A stretch of DNA of 64,000 nucleotides from Firmicutes bacterium UBA1191 (GCA_002310095.1 DBYH01000004.1:28225-92224); one strand, 5' to 3'; counted from the first letter of the stretch, positions 52,831 through 62,688 are shown. Numbers and translations are program-made. The notes: generated by a model from the letters alone, not told the origin.

Positions 52831-54612
52831 CTAATTATCTGCCGGTCCATCGAGTTCCGGCTCCGTCGGCCCTACAGGTTCCGTTGTCGTAGTGGTCGTG
52901 GTGGTTGTAGTGGTCGTCGTAGGTTCAGGTCCCTTGCTGATCCTCAGTTTGACGGATGAACCCTTGTCTATGAGAGCCCCCGCGTCGTACTGCTGCCACA
53001 TGACTTCGCCCTCAGCGTAGGTCGAACTGTAGTCGTAGCTGATCTTTCCGGTCTTCAGACCCTCCGCGGCGAGGGCATCCTCAGCGTCCTCAAGAGACTT
53101 TCCGACCAGATAAGGAACGGTTGCTTTTGCCTTGGATCCGTCGCTTACTACGACATCGATGGCTGTTCCCTTCTCGACTTCAGTGCCGGCCTTAGGGTTC
53201 TGATCGATCACCATTCCCTCAGGCTGATCGCTTGCCGTGGTCGTAACCGCGCCCAGCTTGAACCCGGCCGCCTCAAGATAGTCGGACAGATCATCCTTCA
53301 TCTTGCCTGTAAGGTCCGGCACACTGCCGTCTCCGAGACCTTTGCTTATATTGACCGTGATGGTGCTTCCCGTCTTGATGGTCGTTCCTGCTTCAGGTGT
53401 CTGGGAAACGATCAGGCCCTTGTCCACCTCGTCGCTGATGACCTCATCGCCCTCTTTGACCTTAATACCCAGCTCGGATGCCTGATCCTGTGCCTGCTGA
53501 AGTGTCATGCCCTTGAAATTAGGCGCCTCGATCTCTTCGCCGCCGACAAAGTGAAGCACTACCACAAGGCCCAGTATTACCGCTGCCGCGATGATCGCGA
53601 TCAGAAGTATCCTCTTATTGTTCTTCTTTGTCTTTTCCTTTTTCTTTCTTCCGTTGTCCGCGTACTCCTCATACTCTTCGTCGTCGCCGCCGTCATAGTC
53701 CGTAACGGCTACAGGGCCTCTGGACTTCTGAGGACGGATCCTCGTCGTTTCTCTTCCCGTATTGCCCATGAGCACGGAATTGCCTACGACACTGCCCACG
53801 AACTCAAGATTGTTCAGGGCTTCGATCAGATCGTCCGCCGACGCGTATCTGTTGACAGGATACTTATCGCAGCATTTCATGATGATGTGCTCCAGCGCCG
53901 GCGGCACGCCGTCCACCAGCTGGGACGGAGGCGTCATTTCGCTGTTTATATGCTGAAGAGCTATGTTCACAGGATTGTCCCCGTCGAAAGGAACCTGTCC
54001 CGTGAGCATCTCGTACATTACGATACCGAGTGAATAAATGTCCGACTTCTCGTCCACGTATCCGCCTCTCGCCTGCTCCGGTGAGAAGTAGTGAACGGAT
54101 CCGACGATGCCGTCGGTGTTGTCGACGATGGTCGCCGCGTTCACGGCCTTCGCGATGCCGAAGTCGGTGATCTTCGCGGTGCCGTTAGGCGTTATCATCA
54201 CGTTGTGAGGCTTGACGTCCCTGTGTATGATGTGGTTCTTGTGCGCAAAGGCAAGAGCCGACGCTATCTGTTTCGACAGGGCGATGACCTTCGGGTAGGC
54301 CATTGGTCCCTGCTCACGAATGTAGTCGCTCAGAGCCCGCCCCTCGATAAGTTCCATAACGATATAGTGAATGTTGCCTTCCCGTCCTACGTCGTAGATG
54401 TTGACAATGTTCGGGTGGCTCATGCTGGCCGCGTTCTGGGACTCTCTCCGGAAACTCTCGATGAATTTCTGGTCGCCTATGAACTCCGGCTTCAGAATCT
54501 TAATCGCAACAAATCTATTGAGGAGACGGTCCTTGGCCTTGTAGACCACGGACATTCCGCCCTCGCCTACTCTCTCGAACAGTTCATATCTGTTTGCGAG
54601 TACTTTGCTCAT
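52831..54612 (-). CDS. prkC: PASTA-domain serine/threonine protein kinase (PrkC/PknB/Stk)
   Basis: This 593-residue protein has an N-terminal kinase domain with GEGGMSVVYKAKD, HRDVKPHNVMI, TDFGIAK and the activation loop up to SPEQARGG. A basic juxtamembrane segment and one membrane helix (about 343-363) follow. Three extracellular PASTA domains occupy about 368-570. The tail has a run of 13 Thr residues. PASTA domains bind muropeptides or lipid II, and the kinase coordinates wall synthesis and dormancy exit. The gene lies 14 nt after the phosphatase gene. Confidence 0.97.
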   Translation of the reverse strand: MSKVLANRYELFERVGEGGMSVVYKAKDRLLNRFVAIKILKPEFIGDQKFIESFRRESQNAASMSHPNIVNIYDVGREGNIHYIVMELIEGRALSDYIREQGPMAYPKVIALSKQIASALAFAHKNHIIHRDVKPHNVMITPNGTAKITDFGIAKAVNAATIVDNTDGIVGSVHYFSPEQARGGYVDEKSDIYSLGIVMYEMLTGQVPFDGDNPVNIALQHINSEMTPPSQLVDGVPPALEHIIMKCCDKYPVNRYASADDLIEALNNLEFVGSVVGNSVLMGNTGRETTRIRPQKSRGPVAVTDYDGGDDEEYEEYADNGRKKKEKTKKNNKRILLIAIIAAAVILGLVVVLHFVGGEEIEAPNFKGMTLQQAQDQASELGIKVKEGDEVISDEVDKGLIVSQTPEAGTTIKTGSTITVNISKGLGDGSVPDLTGKMKDDLSDYLEAAGFKLGAVTTTASDQPEGMVIDQNPKAGTEVEKGTAIDVVVSDGSKAKATVPYLVGKSLEDAEDALAAEGLKTGKISYDYSSTYAEGEVMWQQYDAGALIDKGSSVKLRISKGPEPTTTTTTTTTTTTTEPVGPTEPELDGPADN

Positions 54613-54626
54613 AACTTCCTCCTAAA

Positions 54627-55367
54627 TCAAACCCTGATACAGATCACTGTGATGTTGTCTCTTCCGCCGGAAAGGATAGCCTCGTCGACGAAATCCGCGC
54701 ACAGGTCGTTCATCTTGGTGTCATTCTCGTAAGCGGCTCTGAGAAGTTCAGTCATTCTGTCCTCCCCGACTTCACCGTAAAGTCCGTCCGAACAGAGGAG
54801 CATGATGTCCCCTCTCTCCAGTGCGACCTTGTAGAAATCCGGTTCCGCCTGCGGTTCGGCTCCGAGAGCCTTGGTTATGACATTCTTCTGACTGTGGCTC
54901 TCGGCCTCCCTTTCAGTGATTATGCCTTTATCGATAAGCTCATTAACATAGGTGTGATCCTTGGTTATGCGCTTAAGTCTGCCGTTTCTGAACAGATACG
55001 CTCTGCTGTCGCCGATGTTCGTCACATATGCGTTGCCGTCGCGTATGTATGTCATGACCAGAGTCGTGGCCATGCCTCTGTAATTGAGGTTCTCCTGATT
55101 CATTCCGTAGACGTCGCTGTTCGCCGCATCCACAGCCTCGGTGAAGAATCCGAATATCTCCTCCGGAGTCTTCAGGCTCTTGATGTCTCCGGCCTTTACG
55201 AAGGAGGCCAGCGACTCCACAGCCGTGCTGCTGGCTATCTCGCCGGAGTTGTTGCCTCCGACTCCGTCAGCGACGATGTAGACGTCCTGATTCGGGATGA
55301 GAAAGCACGCGTCTTCGTTGTTCTTTCTTACGACTCCTCTGTTGCATTTGAATCCTATTTGCAGCAT
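54627..55367 (-). CDS. prpC: PP2C-type serine/threonine phosphatase (PrpC/Stp)
   Basis: This 246-residue enzyme has the PP2C motifs NEDACFL, VADGVGGNNSGE, NIGDSRAYLF, LCSDGLYGEV and GGRDNITVI, with the metal-binding Asp residues in place. It counteracts the PASTA kinase encoded next to it. The rlmN gene that often lies between rsmB and prpC is absent. Confidence 0.96.
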   Translation of the reverse strand: MLQIGFKCNRGVVRKNNEDACFLIPNQDVYIVADGVGGNNSGEIASSTAVESLASFVKAGDIKSLKTPEEIFGFFTEAVDAANSDVYGMNQENLNYRGMATTLVMTYIRDGNAYVTNIGDSRAYLFRNGRLKRITKDHTYVNELIDKGIITEREAESHSQKNVITKALGAEPQAEPDFYKVALERGDIMLLCSDGLYGEVGEDRMTELLRAAYENDTKMNDLCADFVDEAILSGGRDNITVICIRV

Positions 55368-55425
55368 TGGTTATTATTTCTCCCTGTCTGTGATAACTGT
55401 TGATTGATTAGTCTGTAGCGGTCAT

Positions 55426-56718
55426 CTATTCGATGAGGTCGTCTCTCTTCATCACGCAGATGAAGAATCCGTCTGTGCCGTTTACGTTCGGCAGAAGAAG
55501 AATCCTCTCGACCTTCTCGAAGTCTCTGTTTCTCTTCAGGAATTCGTCTACGATCATCTCGTTTTCCTGAGGATTAATCGTGCATGTGCTGTACACGAGG
55601 GTGCCGCCCGGCTTGACGTAAGCAGCCGAGGCGGAAAGAATCGCCTGCTGTTTACTAGGCAGCAGCATGATCTCGTCAGTAAGCTCTTTGTACTTGATCT
55701 CAGGTTTTCTCCTGACTACGCCGAGCCCTGAGCAAGGCGCGTCGACCAGCACACTGTCCGCCTTCTTGGCCATCGTGGAATCAACCCTGGTAGCGTCCCA
55801 TGATCTGGTTTCTATATTGGTGATTCCAAGCCTCTTGGCTTCCTTGTCGACAATGTCAAGCTTTCTGCGGTATATATCGGACGCGATTACACGGCCCGTG
55901 TTGTTCATTCTCTCGGCGATGGCCGTGGTCTTGCCGCCCGGCGCGGCGCAGACGTCCATAACCAGGTCGCCCTGCTTGACTCCGATCTTCTCGGACACGA
56001 GCATGGAGCTCTCATCCTGCGGAGTGAACAGTCCGTACTTGTACAGCTCCGTATCCAGCAGCTTGCTGCCCTTGACGTTCAGCGCGTTCTGGCAGAGCTT
56101 GCCGTCCTCGACCTCGTAGCCTCTCTCTTCCAGGACCTTCTTCAGGTCGCCCTTTCTGATCTTCAGCCAGTTGGATCTTATCGTCAGCGGAGGAGTCACG
56201 TTGCCTGCCTCCAGAAGCTTCTCGACGAAAGGCTTGTCGTAGTACTTCAGCCACAGTTCAATGATCCACGGAGCGTAGGAGTACTTGACGGAAAGGAACC
56301 TGACTTCGTCTTCGTCCCTCGCCGGAAGAGTCATGTATATCTTCTTGTTCTGGTACTCTCTAAGGACGCCGTTGATGAGGCCCGCCCTGCCTTTGCAGTA
56401 CTTCTTGGCCAGTTCCACGCACTCGTTGATTGCCGCGTACTCCGGCACCCTGTCCATGTATCCCAGCTGGTAAACGCCCATGCGGAGTATGTTGAGCTCC
56501 GGCGTTTTGAGGCTGTCGATGCCTTCCTTGAGCAGCTGGTCGATGTAGTAGTCCAGAGTGATCTTTCTCTCCAGAACACCGTATGTAAGTTCTCTTACAA
56601 AGGCAGGATTGCCCGGTTTGTTGACCGCGATTTTGTGATTAAGGGCAATGTTCGAATACGCCTTCTTCGACTCCACGTCCATTAATGTCTGATATGCTGT
56701 CTTGCGGTTGATATCCAT
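55426..56718 (-). CDS. rsmB: 16S rRNA (cytosine-967-C5)-methyltransferase
   Basis: This 430-residue protein has an N-terminal NusB-like RNA-binding domain (about 1-140) and a C-terminal methyltransferase with VCAAPGGKTTAIAE, VDAPCSGLGVVRR (Cys for catalysis in PCSG) and YSTCTINPQENE (the second catalytic Cys). Its start codon shares one base with the stop of the zinc peptidase gene (TGATG). Confidence 0.96.
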   Translation of the reverse strand: MDINRKTAYQTLMDVESKKAYSNIALNHKIAVNKPGNPAFVRELTYGVLERKITLDYYIDQLLKEGIDSLKTPELNILRMGVYQLGYMDRVPEYAAINECVELAKKYCKGRAGLINGVLREYQNKKIYMTLPARDEDEVRFLSVKYSYAPWIIELWLKYYDKPFVEKLLEAGNVTPPLTIRSNWLKIRKGDLKKVLEERGYEVEDGKLCQNALNVKGSKLLDTELYKYGLFTPQDESSMLVSEKIGVKQGDLVMDVCAAPGGKTTAIAERMNNTGRVIASDIYRRKLDIVDKEAKRLGITNIETRSWDATRVDSTMAKKADSVLVDAPCSGLGVVRRKPEIKYKELTDEIMLLPSKQQAILSASAAYVKPGGTLVYSTCTINPQENEMIVDEFLKRNRDFEKVERILLLPNVNGTDGFFICVMKRDDLIE

Positions 56719-57419
56719 CAGTTTCTCCCCCTTATGAGCAGTAATCTTATGAGCATGACCAGAGATACTGACAGCGCCGCCACATAAGTCATGGCCGCTG
56801 CTGAAAGAACCTTCCGGGCGCCCTTTTCTTCATTTCCTTCAACTATGCCGAGACCGACAAGCTGCTCCATGGCCCGCTTGCTGGCATCGAATTCCACCGG
56901 CAGAGTCACTGTGTGGAACAGAACCACAACAACGAACATAATTACGCCGATGTTGAATATTGAACCTCCCATCGCCTGACCCATGCAGACGAGGATAATT
57001 CCGATCATTATGACCGGCATCGAAATGGCCGACACCACGTTTACGGCAGGCACCATAGCTATCCTGAGTTTCAGGAAAGCGTAGTTGCTGCCGTCCTGCA
57101 TGGCGTGTCCCGATTCATGGGCGGCCACCGCGACGGACGCGATCGATGAACTGCCGTATGTCCCTTCGGACAGGTGCATCACATCCTTGGTCGGATCATA
57201 GTTGTCCGTAAGGTTTCCCTGGACGACTTCGATAGGCACGTGACCCATGCCGTTGTTGTCCAGAATCATCCTGGCAACCTGTCCGCCTGTTATGTTCTTC
57301 CTCGTCGGCACACGCGAATACTGAGCGTAGGTGCTCTGCACCTTACGCTGCGCGTACACGGTAAATATTATTGCCGGGATAAGAAGTATGAATGTCGGAT
57401 CGAATCCATAAAACATCAA
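56718..57419 (-). CDS. Membrane zinc metallopeptidase (YugP family)
   Basis: This 233-residue membrane protein has a first helix at 8-25, the zinc site AAHESGHAMQ (HExGH) in the loop after it, and three or four further helices. The family is called YugP or putative neutral zinc metallopeptidase; its substrates are not well established. It sits between fmt and rsmB, as in many Clostridia. Confidence 0.93.
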   Translation of the reverse strand: MMFYGFDPTFILLIPAIIFTVYAQRKVQSTYAQYSRVPTRKNITGGQVARMILDNNGMGHVPIEVVQGNLTDNYDPTKDVMHLSEGTYGSSSIASVAVAAHESGHAMQDGSNYAFLKLRIAMVPAVNVVSAISMPVIMIGIILVCMGQAMGGSIFNIGVIMFVVVVLFHTVTLPVEFDASKRAMEQLVGLGIVEGNEEKGARKVLSAAAMTYVAALSVSLVMLIRLLLIRGRN

Positions 57420-57437
57420 ATCACCTCACCCTATATT

Positions 57438-58367
57438 TTATCTCAAAACAGTGCCGATTTCAATTACATTGCCCCTCAAAAAGTCGCCTGTTTCCATGCG
57501 CTTCTTACCGGGAGCCTGAAGCTGCGTGACCCTCAGAACGCGGCCTCCGGCGGAAATGTCCAGACCTTCGCCGCCCGCGGCCAGAACTGTGCCCGGAGGG
57601 GCCTCCGTACTGTCCTCGAGAGCCTTCGACCTCCAAAGCTTGTAGGTCTTCCCATTCATCTCCGCGAAAGTGCCCGGCCATGGGTCGTAAGCCCTCATCC
57701 TGCGCTCGATCGCCTCAGGAGCCAGTGTAAAATCAAGATGACCGTCCTCCTTGGAGATCATCGGCGCGTATGTAGCCAGAGAGTCGTCCTGTTTCTCCGC
57801 TCCCGACAGAGCCCCTTCGATATCCTCAAGGGTCTCTACAAGGAGCCTTCCGCCCATTTCGGACAGCTCGTCGTGAAGCTGGCCGCATGTTTTGCCGGAT
57901 GCCGGGGTGGCTGCCTTTGCGAGCATGTCCCCCGTGTCCAGGCCTTCGTTCATGCGCATTATGGTTACGCCCGTTTCCTCGTCACCCGCGATTATGGCCG
58001 CCTGTATTGGCGCGGCGCCTCTGAATCTCGGAAGAAGGGAACCGTGTATGTTCAGGCATCCGTATTTCGGCAGGTCAAGGATGTGCTTCGGCAGAATCTT
58101 TCCGTAGGCCGAAACGATGATGGCGTCGGGTTCGGCATCCTTCAGCGTCTGGGCGAACTCCTCGTTGCGCCTTATCTTAGACGGCTGCAGGACAGGTATC
58201 CCCATCTCAATGGCCTTTTCCTTGACCGGCGAGAAATGGATCTTCTTTCCTCTGTCCCTCACCGCGTCAGGCTGAGTCACCGCGTATATGATTTCATGTC
58301 CCGCCTGCGCCAGCATCTCCATGGGAGGTACCGCGAAGTCCGGTGTGCCCATGTATATCAGTCTCAT
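57438..58367 (-). CDS. fmt: Methionyl-tRNA formyltransferase
   Basis: This 309-residue enzyme has MRLIYMGTPDFAVP at the start, the active-site stretch NIHGSLLPRFRGAAPIQ and the C-terminal domain. It formylates initiator Met-tRNA. It overlaps def by 4 nt (ATGA), matching the shared function of the pair. Confidence 0.98.
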   Translation of the reverse strand: MRLIYMGTPDFAVPPMEMLAQAGHEIIYAVTQPDAVRDRGKKIHFSPVKEKAIEMGIPVLQPSKIRRNEEFAQTLKDAEPDAIIVSAYGKILPKHILDLPKYGCLNIHGSLLPRFRGAAPIQAAIIAGDEETGVTIMRMNEGLDTGDMLAKAATPASGKTCGQLHDELSEMGGRLLVETLEDIEGALSGAEKQDDSLATYAPMISKEDGHLDFTLAPEAIERRMRAYDPWPGTFAEMNGKTYKLWRSKALEDSTEAPPGTVLAAGGEGLDISAGGRVLRVTQLQAPGKKRMETGDFLRGNVIEIGTVLR

Positions 58368-58858
58368 TCGTCCTGCTCCTCCGCAGCGTCAGGATCCGCC
58401 TGTTCCGCAGGGAATACCTCCGACGCCTTGTCAGTGTAGAGTATGCCTTCCAGATGATCATACTCGTGGCACATGACTACTGCTTCAAAACCTTCGAAGG
58501 TGAACTCCTTCTCTTTGCCGTATCTGTCCCTGCCTCTGATCACGATCTTCTCGGGTCTCATGACCTTGCCCACAAACCCCGGAACGGAAAGGCACCCTTC
58601 AGTACTCTCCTGTTCGCCTTCGAAAGATACTATCTCCGGATCGACGAAGCAGTATACCTTCTCGGGCTCCGGCTCGGCCACGAACATTCTTCTCATTATG
58701 CCTACCTGAGGCGCGGCAAGGCCGACGCCATTGGCGTCTCTCATGGTCTCCACCATGTCATCCAGGATCATCTGGATGCGCGGCGTAACCTCGCCTACCG
58801 GTCTGCAGACCTTTTTCAGTATAGGATCTTCATTTGTTACGATATTTCTAAGTGCCAT
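58364..58858 (-). CDS. def: Peptide deformylase
   Basis: This 164-residue metalloenzyme has the three deformylase motifs: GVGLAAPQVG, EGCLSVPGF and MCHEYDHLEGIL. The metal ligands are Cys and the two His of HEYDH. The ATG at 58858 has a GAGGAG site. A longer frame from 58906 lies inside the priA end and is rejected. A C-terminal acidic tail (about 15 residues) is extra. Confidence 0.97.
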   Translation of the reverse strand: MALRNIVTNEDPILKKVCRPVGEVTPRIQMILDDMVETMRDANGVGLAAPQVGIMRRMFVAEPEPEKVYCFVDPEIVSFEGEQESTEGCLSVPGFVGKVMRPEKIVIRGRDRYGKEKEFTFEGFEAVVMCHEYDHLEGILYTDKASEVFPAEQADPDAAEEQDE

Positions 58859-58874
58859 TCTTATGCTCCTCTTT

Positions 58875-60932
58875 CTATGTGAAGCTGTACGGGTTGATGT
58901 CCGCAACAGCTATGTAATCCTGTTTCCCTCGGGTCTCTTCGGTCTCCTCCGCTCTCACTCTGCGGACGATATCCGAATAGAGACGCCTCTTTCCCTTCGG
59001 ACACTTTATTACCAGTGAGTACCTGTATGTGTCGCGGATCTTGCTCATGTAGGCTTCCTGCGGAGTGAAAAGGTTTCTCCTGTCATCCTCCGGCAGAAGC
59101 CCGCTGATCCGGGCGTGCCACTTCTCCGCTCCCGCCAGGGCCGCCGCCTGGTTCTTCGACGTGAACAGTATCTGGAAGATGTCGCTGTACGGCGGGTACA
59201 TCATGAACTTCCTGAACTTGTCCTCGGCCTCGAAGAAGCTGGCGTAATCGTGTTCCGCGGCCATCTGCACGGCGTAGTGCTCGGGACTGTATGTCTGGAT
59301 AATGACATGGCCCTCGTCGCTGCCCCTTCCGGCTCTTCCCGCCGCCTGGGTTATGAGCTGGAACGCTCGCTCCGGCGACCGGAAGTCAGGTATGTTCAGC
59401 GACACGTCCGCCGAGACGATGCCCACCAGACCCACGTTTTTGAAATCCAGTCCTTTGGCAATGAGCTGGGTCCCTATCAGTATGTCCGTGGCGCCCTTCT
59501 CGAAGTCCTTGAGTTTCCTCTTCAGCTCACCCTTCTTTTTGACCGAGTCCAGGTCAAGCCTGTCCGCGGTATTGTCCGGAAAGAGCTTCCTGACGGTCTC
59601 CTCGATCTTCTCGGTGCCGCTGCCGAAGTATCTAACGTAACTGCTTCCGCACTCAGGGCAAACCTCAGGCGCAGGTTCCTCGTGACCGCAGTAGTGACAG
59701 ACCAGTTTTCCGGTCTGGGCGCCGCTGCCTTTGCCTCTGTGGTATGTGAGCGAAAGACCGCACGTCGGGCACTTGGCCACATAGCCGCACTCCCTGCAGG
59801 AGATGAATGTTGAATATCCCCTCCTGTTGAGAAAGAGCATGACCTGTCTGCCCGCGTCCAGCTGCCGCTTCATCTCCTCGGCCAGCCTGCGGCTGATGAC
59901 GGACCTGTTTCCTTCCTTCAGTTCATCGCGCATGTCCACGATCTCGGTCTTCGGAAGGCTTACCTCATTGTATCTTTTTTTCAGCTCGATGAGCCTGTAG
60001 ATTCCCTCTTTCGCCCGGCTGAAGGTGACCACTGAAGGCGTGGCGCTGCCCAGAATCAGGACGCCGTCTGAGTCTTTGTCCTGAAGCCTCTTGACCGCCA
60101 CCTCCACCGTGTCGTACTTTGGAGTGTAGTCGGATTTGTAGGTGGATTCGTGTTCCTCGTCGACTACTATCAGCCCCAGATTTTCCACAGGAGCAAAAGC
60201 AGCCGACCTTGCGCCGATCACTATTCTCGTCTTTCCGTCGCGAATCTTCTTCCACTGGTCGTAGCGTTCTCCCGCCGACAGTCTCGAATGGAGAACCGCC
60301 ACGGAATCCTCGCCGAAATTGCCCAGGAATCTCTCGATGATCTGGCCCGTGAGGGAAATCTCCGGCACCAGGATTATGACGCCTCTTCCCTCGCCGAGGG
60401 CCTTCTTCGCCGCTCTTATGTATATTTCAGTTTTGCCGCTTCCCGTAACTCCGTGGATGAGGAAGCGCTCGTTCTTTCTGCCTTCTATTGCTTCATCTAT
60501 CTGCCTGACAGCCTCCTCCTGCTCGTCAGTCAGGGCCTCGACAGGCTCTGCGTATCCGCGTTCGCCCGCCAGGGAATCCTGCTTCTCGCGGCGCACCGCC
60601 GCGCTGCCCGAAGGCGTGAAGCATCTGATGGCGTCGATGTATCTGCAGAGGTATCTGCCCCTCATCCAGACAGCTGTCCGCACCATCTCTTCCGTCAGGG
60701 ACACCTCGCTGTCGATGCTGTCCACAGCACGGAGTTTCTTCAGCACCTCCTCGTCTATGCCGGAAGCGTCGTCCTTCACGGACACCACATACCCTTCCCT
60801 CAGGGTCTTGCCCCGCGCAAAGGGCAGATACACTTTGCTTCCGACTCTGACCGAATCATCATCACACTTGTAGGTGAAGAAGCTGTCGGTGCTGTTGCTC
60901 TTGTTGTCGATAACTACATCTACGTATTTCAT
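58875..60932 (-). CDS. priA: Primosomal replication protein N' (helicase PriA)
   Basis: This 685-residue helicase has an N-terminal DNA-binding domain, Walker A GVTGSGKTEIY, VVDEEHESTYKSD, GSATPS and the paired zinc sites (CRECGYVAKCPTCG and CHYCG...CPECG). A C-terminal helicase lobe with QAAGRAGRG follows. It restarts stalled replication forks. Length is slightly below the family average. It follows asnA by 2 nt. Confidence 0.97.
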   Translation of the reverse strand: MKYVDVVIDNKSNSTDSFFTYKCDDDSVRVGSKVYLPFARGKTLREGYVVSVKDDASGIDEEVLKKLRAVDSIDSEVSLTEEMVRTAVWMRGRYLCRYIDAIRCFTPSGSAAVRREKQDSLAGERGYAEPVEALTDEQEEAVRQIDEAIEGRKNERFLIHGVTGSGKTEIYIRAAKKALGEGRGVIILVPEISLTGQIIERFLGNFGEDSVAVLHSRLSAGERYDQWKKIRDGKTRIVIGARSAAFAPVENLGLIVVDEEHESTYKSDYTPKYDTVEVAVKRLQDKDSDGVLILGSATPSVVTFSRAKEGIYRLIELKKRYNEVSLPKTEIVDMRDELKEGNRSVISRRLAEEMKRQLDAGRQVMLFLNRRGYSTFISCRECGYVAKCPTCGLSLTYHRGKGSGAQTGKLVCHYCGHEEPAPEVCPECGSSYVRYFGSGTEKIEETVRKLFPDNTADRLDLDSVKKKGELKRKLKDFEKGATDILIGTQLIAKGLDFKNVGLVGIVSADVSLNIPDFRSPERAFQLITQAAGRAGRGSDEGHVIIQTYSPEHYAVQMAAEHDYASFFEAEDKFRKFMMYPPYSDIFQILFTSKNQAAALAGAEKWHARISGLLPEDDRRNLFTPQEAYMSKIRDTYRYSLVIKCPKGKRRLYSDIVRRVRAEETEETRGKQDYIAVADINPYSFT

Positions 60933-60934
60933 CG

Positions 60935-61945
60935 CTAGAGCAGGAAGATATCATTCTCCTCGCATTCCCTGATCATGTCCTCAGGCCAGATGGCGGCCTG
61001 GACCTCTCCGATGTGCGCCTTCCTCAGGAAGTACATGCAGAGTCTCGACTGTCCGATTCCTCCGCCGATTGAGTAAGGCAGCTCGCAGTTCAATATCTTC
61101 TTGTGGAAATCCAGCTCGGCTCTCTCAGGCACTCCTGCCAGTTCCAGCTGACGTGCCATGGCCTCTTCGTCCACTCTGATGCCCATGGAGGAAATCTCGA
61201 AGGCTCCTCCGAGGATGTCGTTCCACAGGAGTATGTCGCCGTTGAGCTCCCAGTCGTCGTAGTCCGGAGCTCTGCCGTCGTGAGGCTCCCCCGACTTCAG
61301 TTTTCCGCCGATCTTTTCTACGAATACGGCTCTCTTCTCTTTGCAGATAGCGTCTTCTCTTGCCTTTGCGTCAAGACCCGGATACATGTCCTCCAGTTCC
61401 TGAGACGTGATGAAGAAGATCTCGTTCGGCAGGTTGGTTTTCAGTTCGTTGTAGTGTCTGTTGACGAAATCGTTCAGGTTCTTCAGGGCGTTGTAGAGAG
61501 TGACGACCACTTCGTGGAGATACTCGGTAGTCCTGTCCTCCTTGTTGATGGCCTTCTCCCAGTCCCACTGGTCCACGTAGATGGAGTGGAGGTTGTCCAG
61601 CTCCTCGTCTCTTCTGATTGCGTTCATGTCAGTGTAGAGTCCCGTGCCCGGCTTGAAGTTGTACCTTCCCAGGGCCATCCTCTTCCACTTTGCCAGTGAC
61701 TGAACCACTTCGACTTCCTTCTCTCCCATGTCCTTGACGGTGAAGCTTACTGTTCTCTCGACGCCGTTCAGATTGTCGTTGAGACCCGTCTCAGGCGCAA
61801 CGAAGAGAGGAGCCGAAACTCTTCTCAGTTTCAGTCCGTAAGCCAGTTCCTGCTGGAAGAAGTCCTTGATCTTCTTGATGGCGCGCTGGCTTTCCATGTA
61901 ATCGATCTGGGGCGTGTAGCCCTCCGGGATAATAAGTTTTGACAT
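60935..61945 (-). CDS. asnA: Aspartate--ammonia ligase
   Basis: This 336-residue enzyme is a class II synthetase-like AsnA that makes asparagine from aspartate, ammonia and ATP. It starts MSKLIIPEGYTPQIDYMESQ. Further motifs are VAPETGLNDNLNG, VDQWDWEKAI and the C-terminal IGGGIGQSRLCMYFL. A GGAGGA site precedes the ATG. Confidence 0.97.
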   Translation of the reverse strand: MSKLIIPEGYTPQIDYMESQRAIKKIKDFFQQELAYGLKLRRVSAPLFVAPETGLNDNLNGVERTVSFTVKDMGEKEVEVVQSLAKWKRMALGRYNFKPGTGLYTDMNAIRRDEELDNLHSIYVDQWDWEKAINKEDRTTEYLHEVVVTLYNALKNLNDFVNRHYNELKTNLPNEIFFITSQELEDMYPGLDAKAREDAICKEKRAVFVEKIGGKLKSGEPHDGRAPDYDDWELNGDILLWNDILGGAFEISSMGIRVDEEAMARQLELAGVPERAELDFHKKILNCELPYSIGGGIGQSRLCMYFLRKAHIGEVQAAIWPEDMIRECEENDIFLL

Positions 61946-61967
61946 AATGTCCTCCTGTATATGTTAA

Positions 61968-62624
61968 CTATCTGTATTTACTGAATTTGCATCCGCAATA
62001 GTTCTGCCTGTACAGCCCGTACTTTCTCGACAGTTCGATGGATCTCTTGAAGCCGTCCTGTTTCTTGAAGTCGCGGTCCAGGAAACCGATGCCATAGCGG
62101 GCGGCGACGTCCTTTCCTATGGCGGATATGATCTCATAGTTCTTGTGGGGGCTGACAGTAAGCGTCGTTCCGAACATGTCGAAGCCCTGGAATGCCGCCG
62201 TCTCGGCAGTCTTATCCAGTCTCTGCCTGAAACAGATGCTGCATCTCGCTCCGCCTTCGGGGTCCTCCTCGTGACCCTTCACAAGGTCCAGAAAAGCGCC
62301 CGGCTCGTACTGCCCCTCTATGAAATTGATGTCCGGCAGGTCTATCCTCTCGGCGTTGAACTTCTCGATCAGCTGGACCTGCGCGGTTCTCCTTTTCTTA
62401 TACTCTTCTTCGTCAGTGATGCACGGATTGTAGTAAAAAACGGTGATGTTGAACTCCCCCGCCAGTCTCTCGATGACACTGCTGCTGCAAGGTCCGCAGC
62501 AGCTGTGCAAAAGCAGACTCATCCTATCGATCTTCTTCTCCAGGGCGTCTCCGGGCATCAGATTCCGCTGTTCATTTGTAAGCATGAACGCCTCGAGAGG
62601 CGACGTGTTCCTGTCCGTTTTCAT
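61968..62624 (-). CDS. queH: Epoxyqueuosine reductase QueH
   Basis: This 218-residue protein has the QueH (former DUF208) motifs LLHSCCGPCSS, YYNPCITDEEEYKKR, CSICFRQRLDKTA and the C-terminal YCGCKFS. The paired Cys residues would hold an Fe-S cluster and the reactive cysteines. It performs the last step of queuosine synthesis in tRNA. The start at 62624 is supported by a GAGGA site. ATG 62657 is an in-frame alternative without a good site. Confidence 0.9.
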   Translation of the reverse strand: MKTDRNTSPLEAFMLTNEQRNLMPGDALEKKIDRMSLLLHSCCGPCSSSVIERLAGEFNITVFYYNPCITDEEEYKKRRTAQVQLIEKFNAERIDLPDINFIEGQYEPGAFLDLVKGHEEDPEGGARCSICFRQRLDKTAETAAFQGFDMFGTTLTVSPHKNYEIISAIGKDVAARYGIGFLDRDFKKQDGFKRSIELSRKYGLYRQNYCGCKFSKYR

Positions 62625-62666
62625 GCCGGCATCCTCACGTAATTGCCTTATCCACATAGTTACCCT

Positions 62667-62688
62667 ATTATAACGATTCATTATACCA
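62667..62688 (-). promoter_or_regulatory. Tandem -10 boxes upstream of queH
   Basis: On the minus strand two perfect TATAAT boxes lie at 62685-62680 (extended, TGGTATAAT) and 62672-62667. Either could drive the queH-asnA-priA run. Starts would fall at about 62660-62675. Confidence 0.5.
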
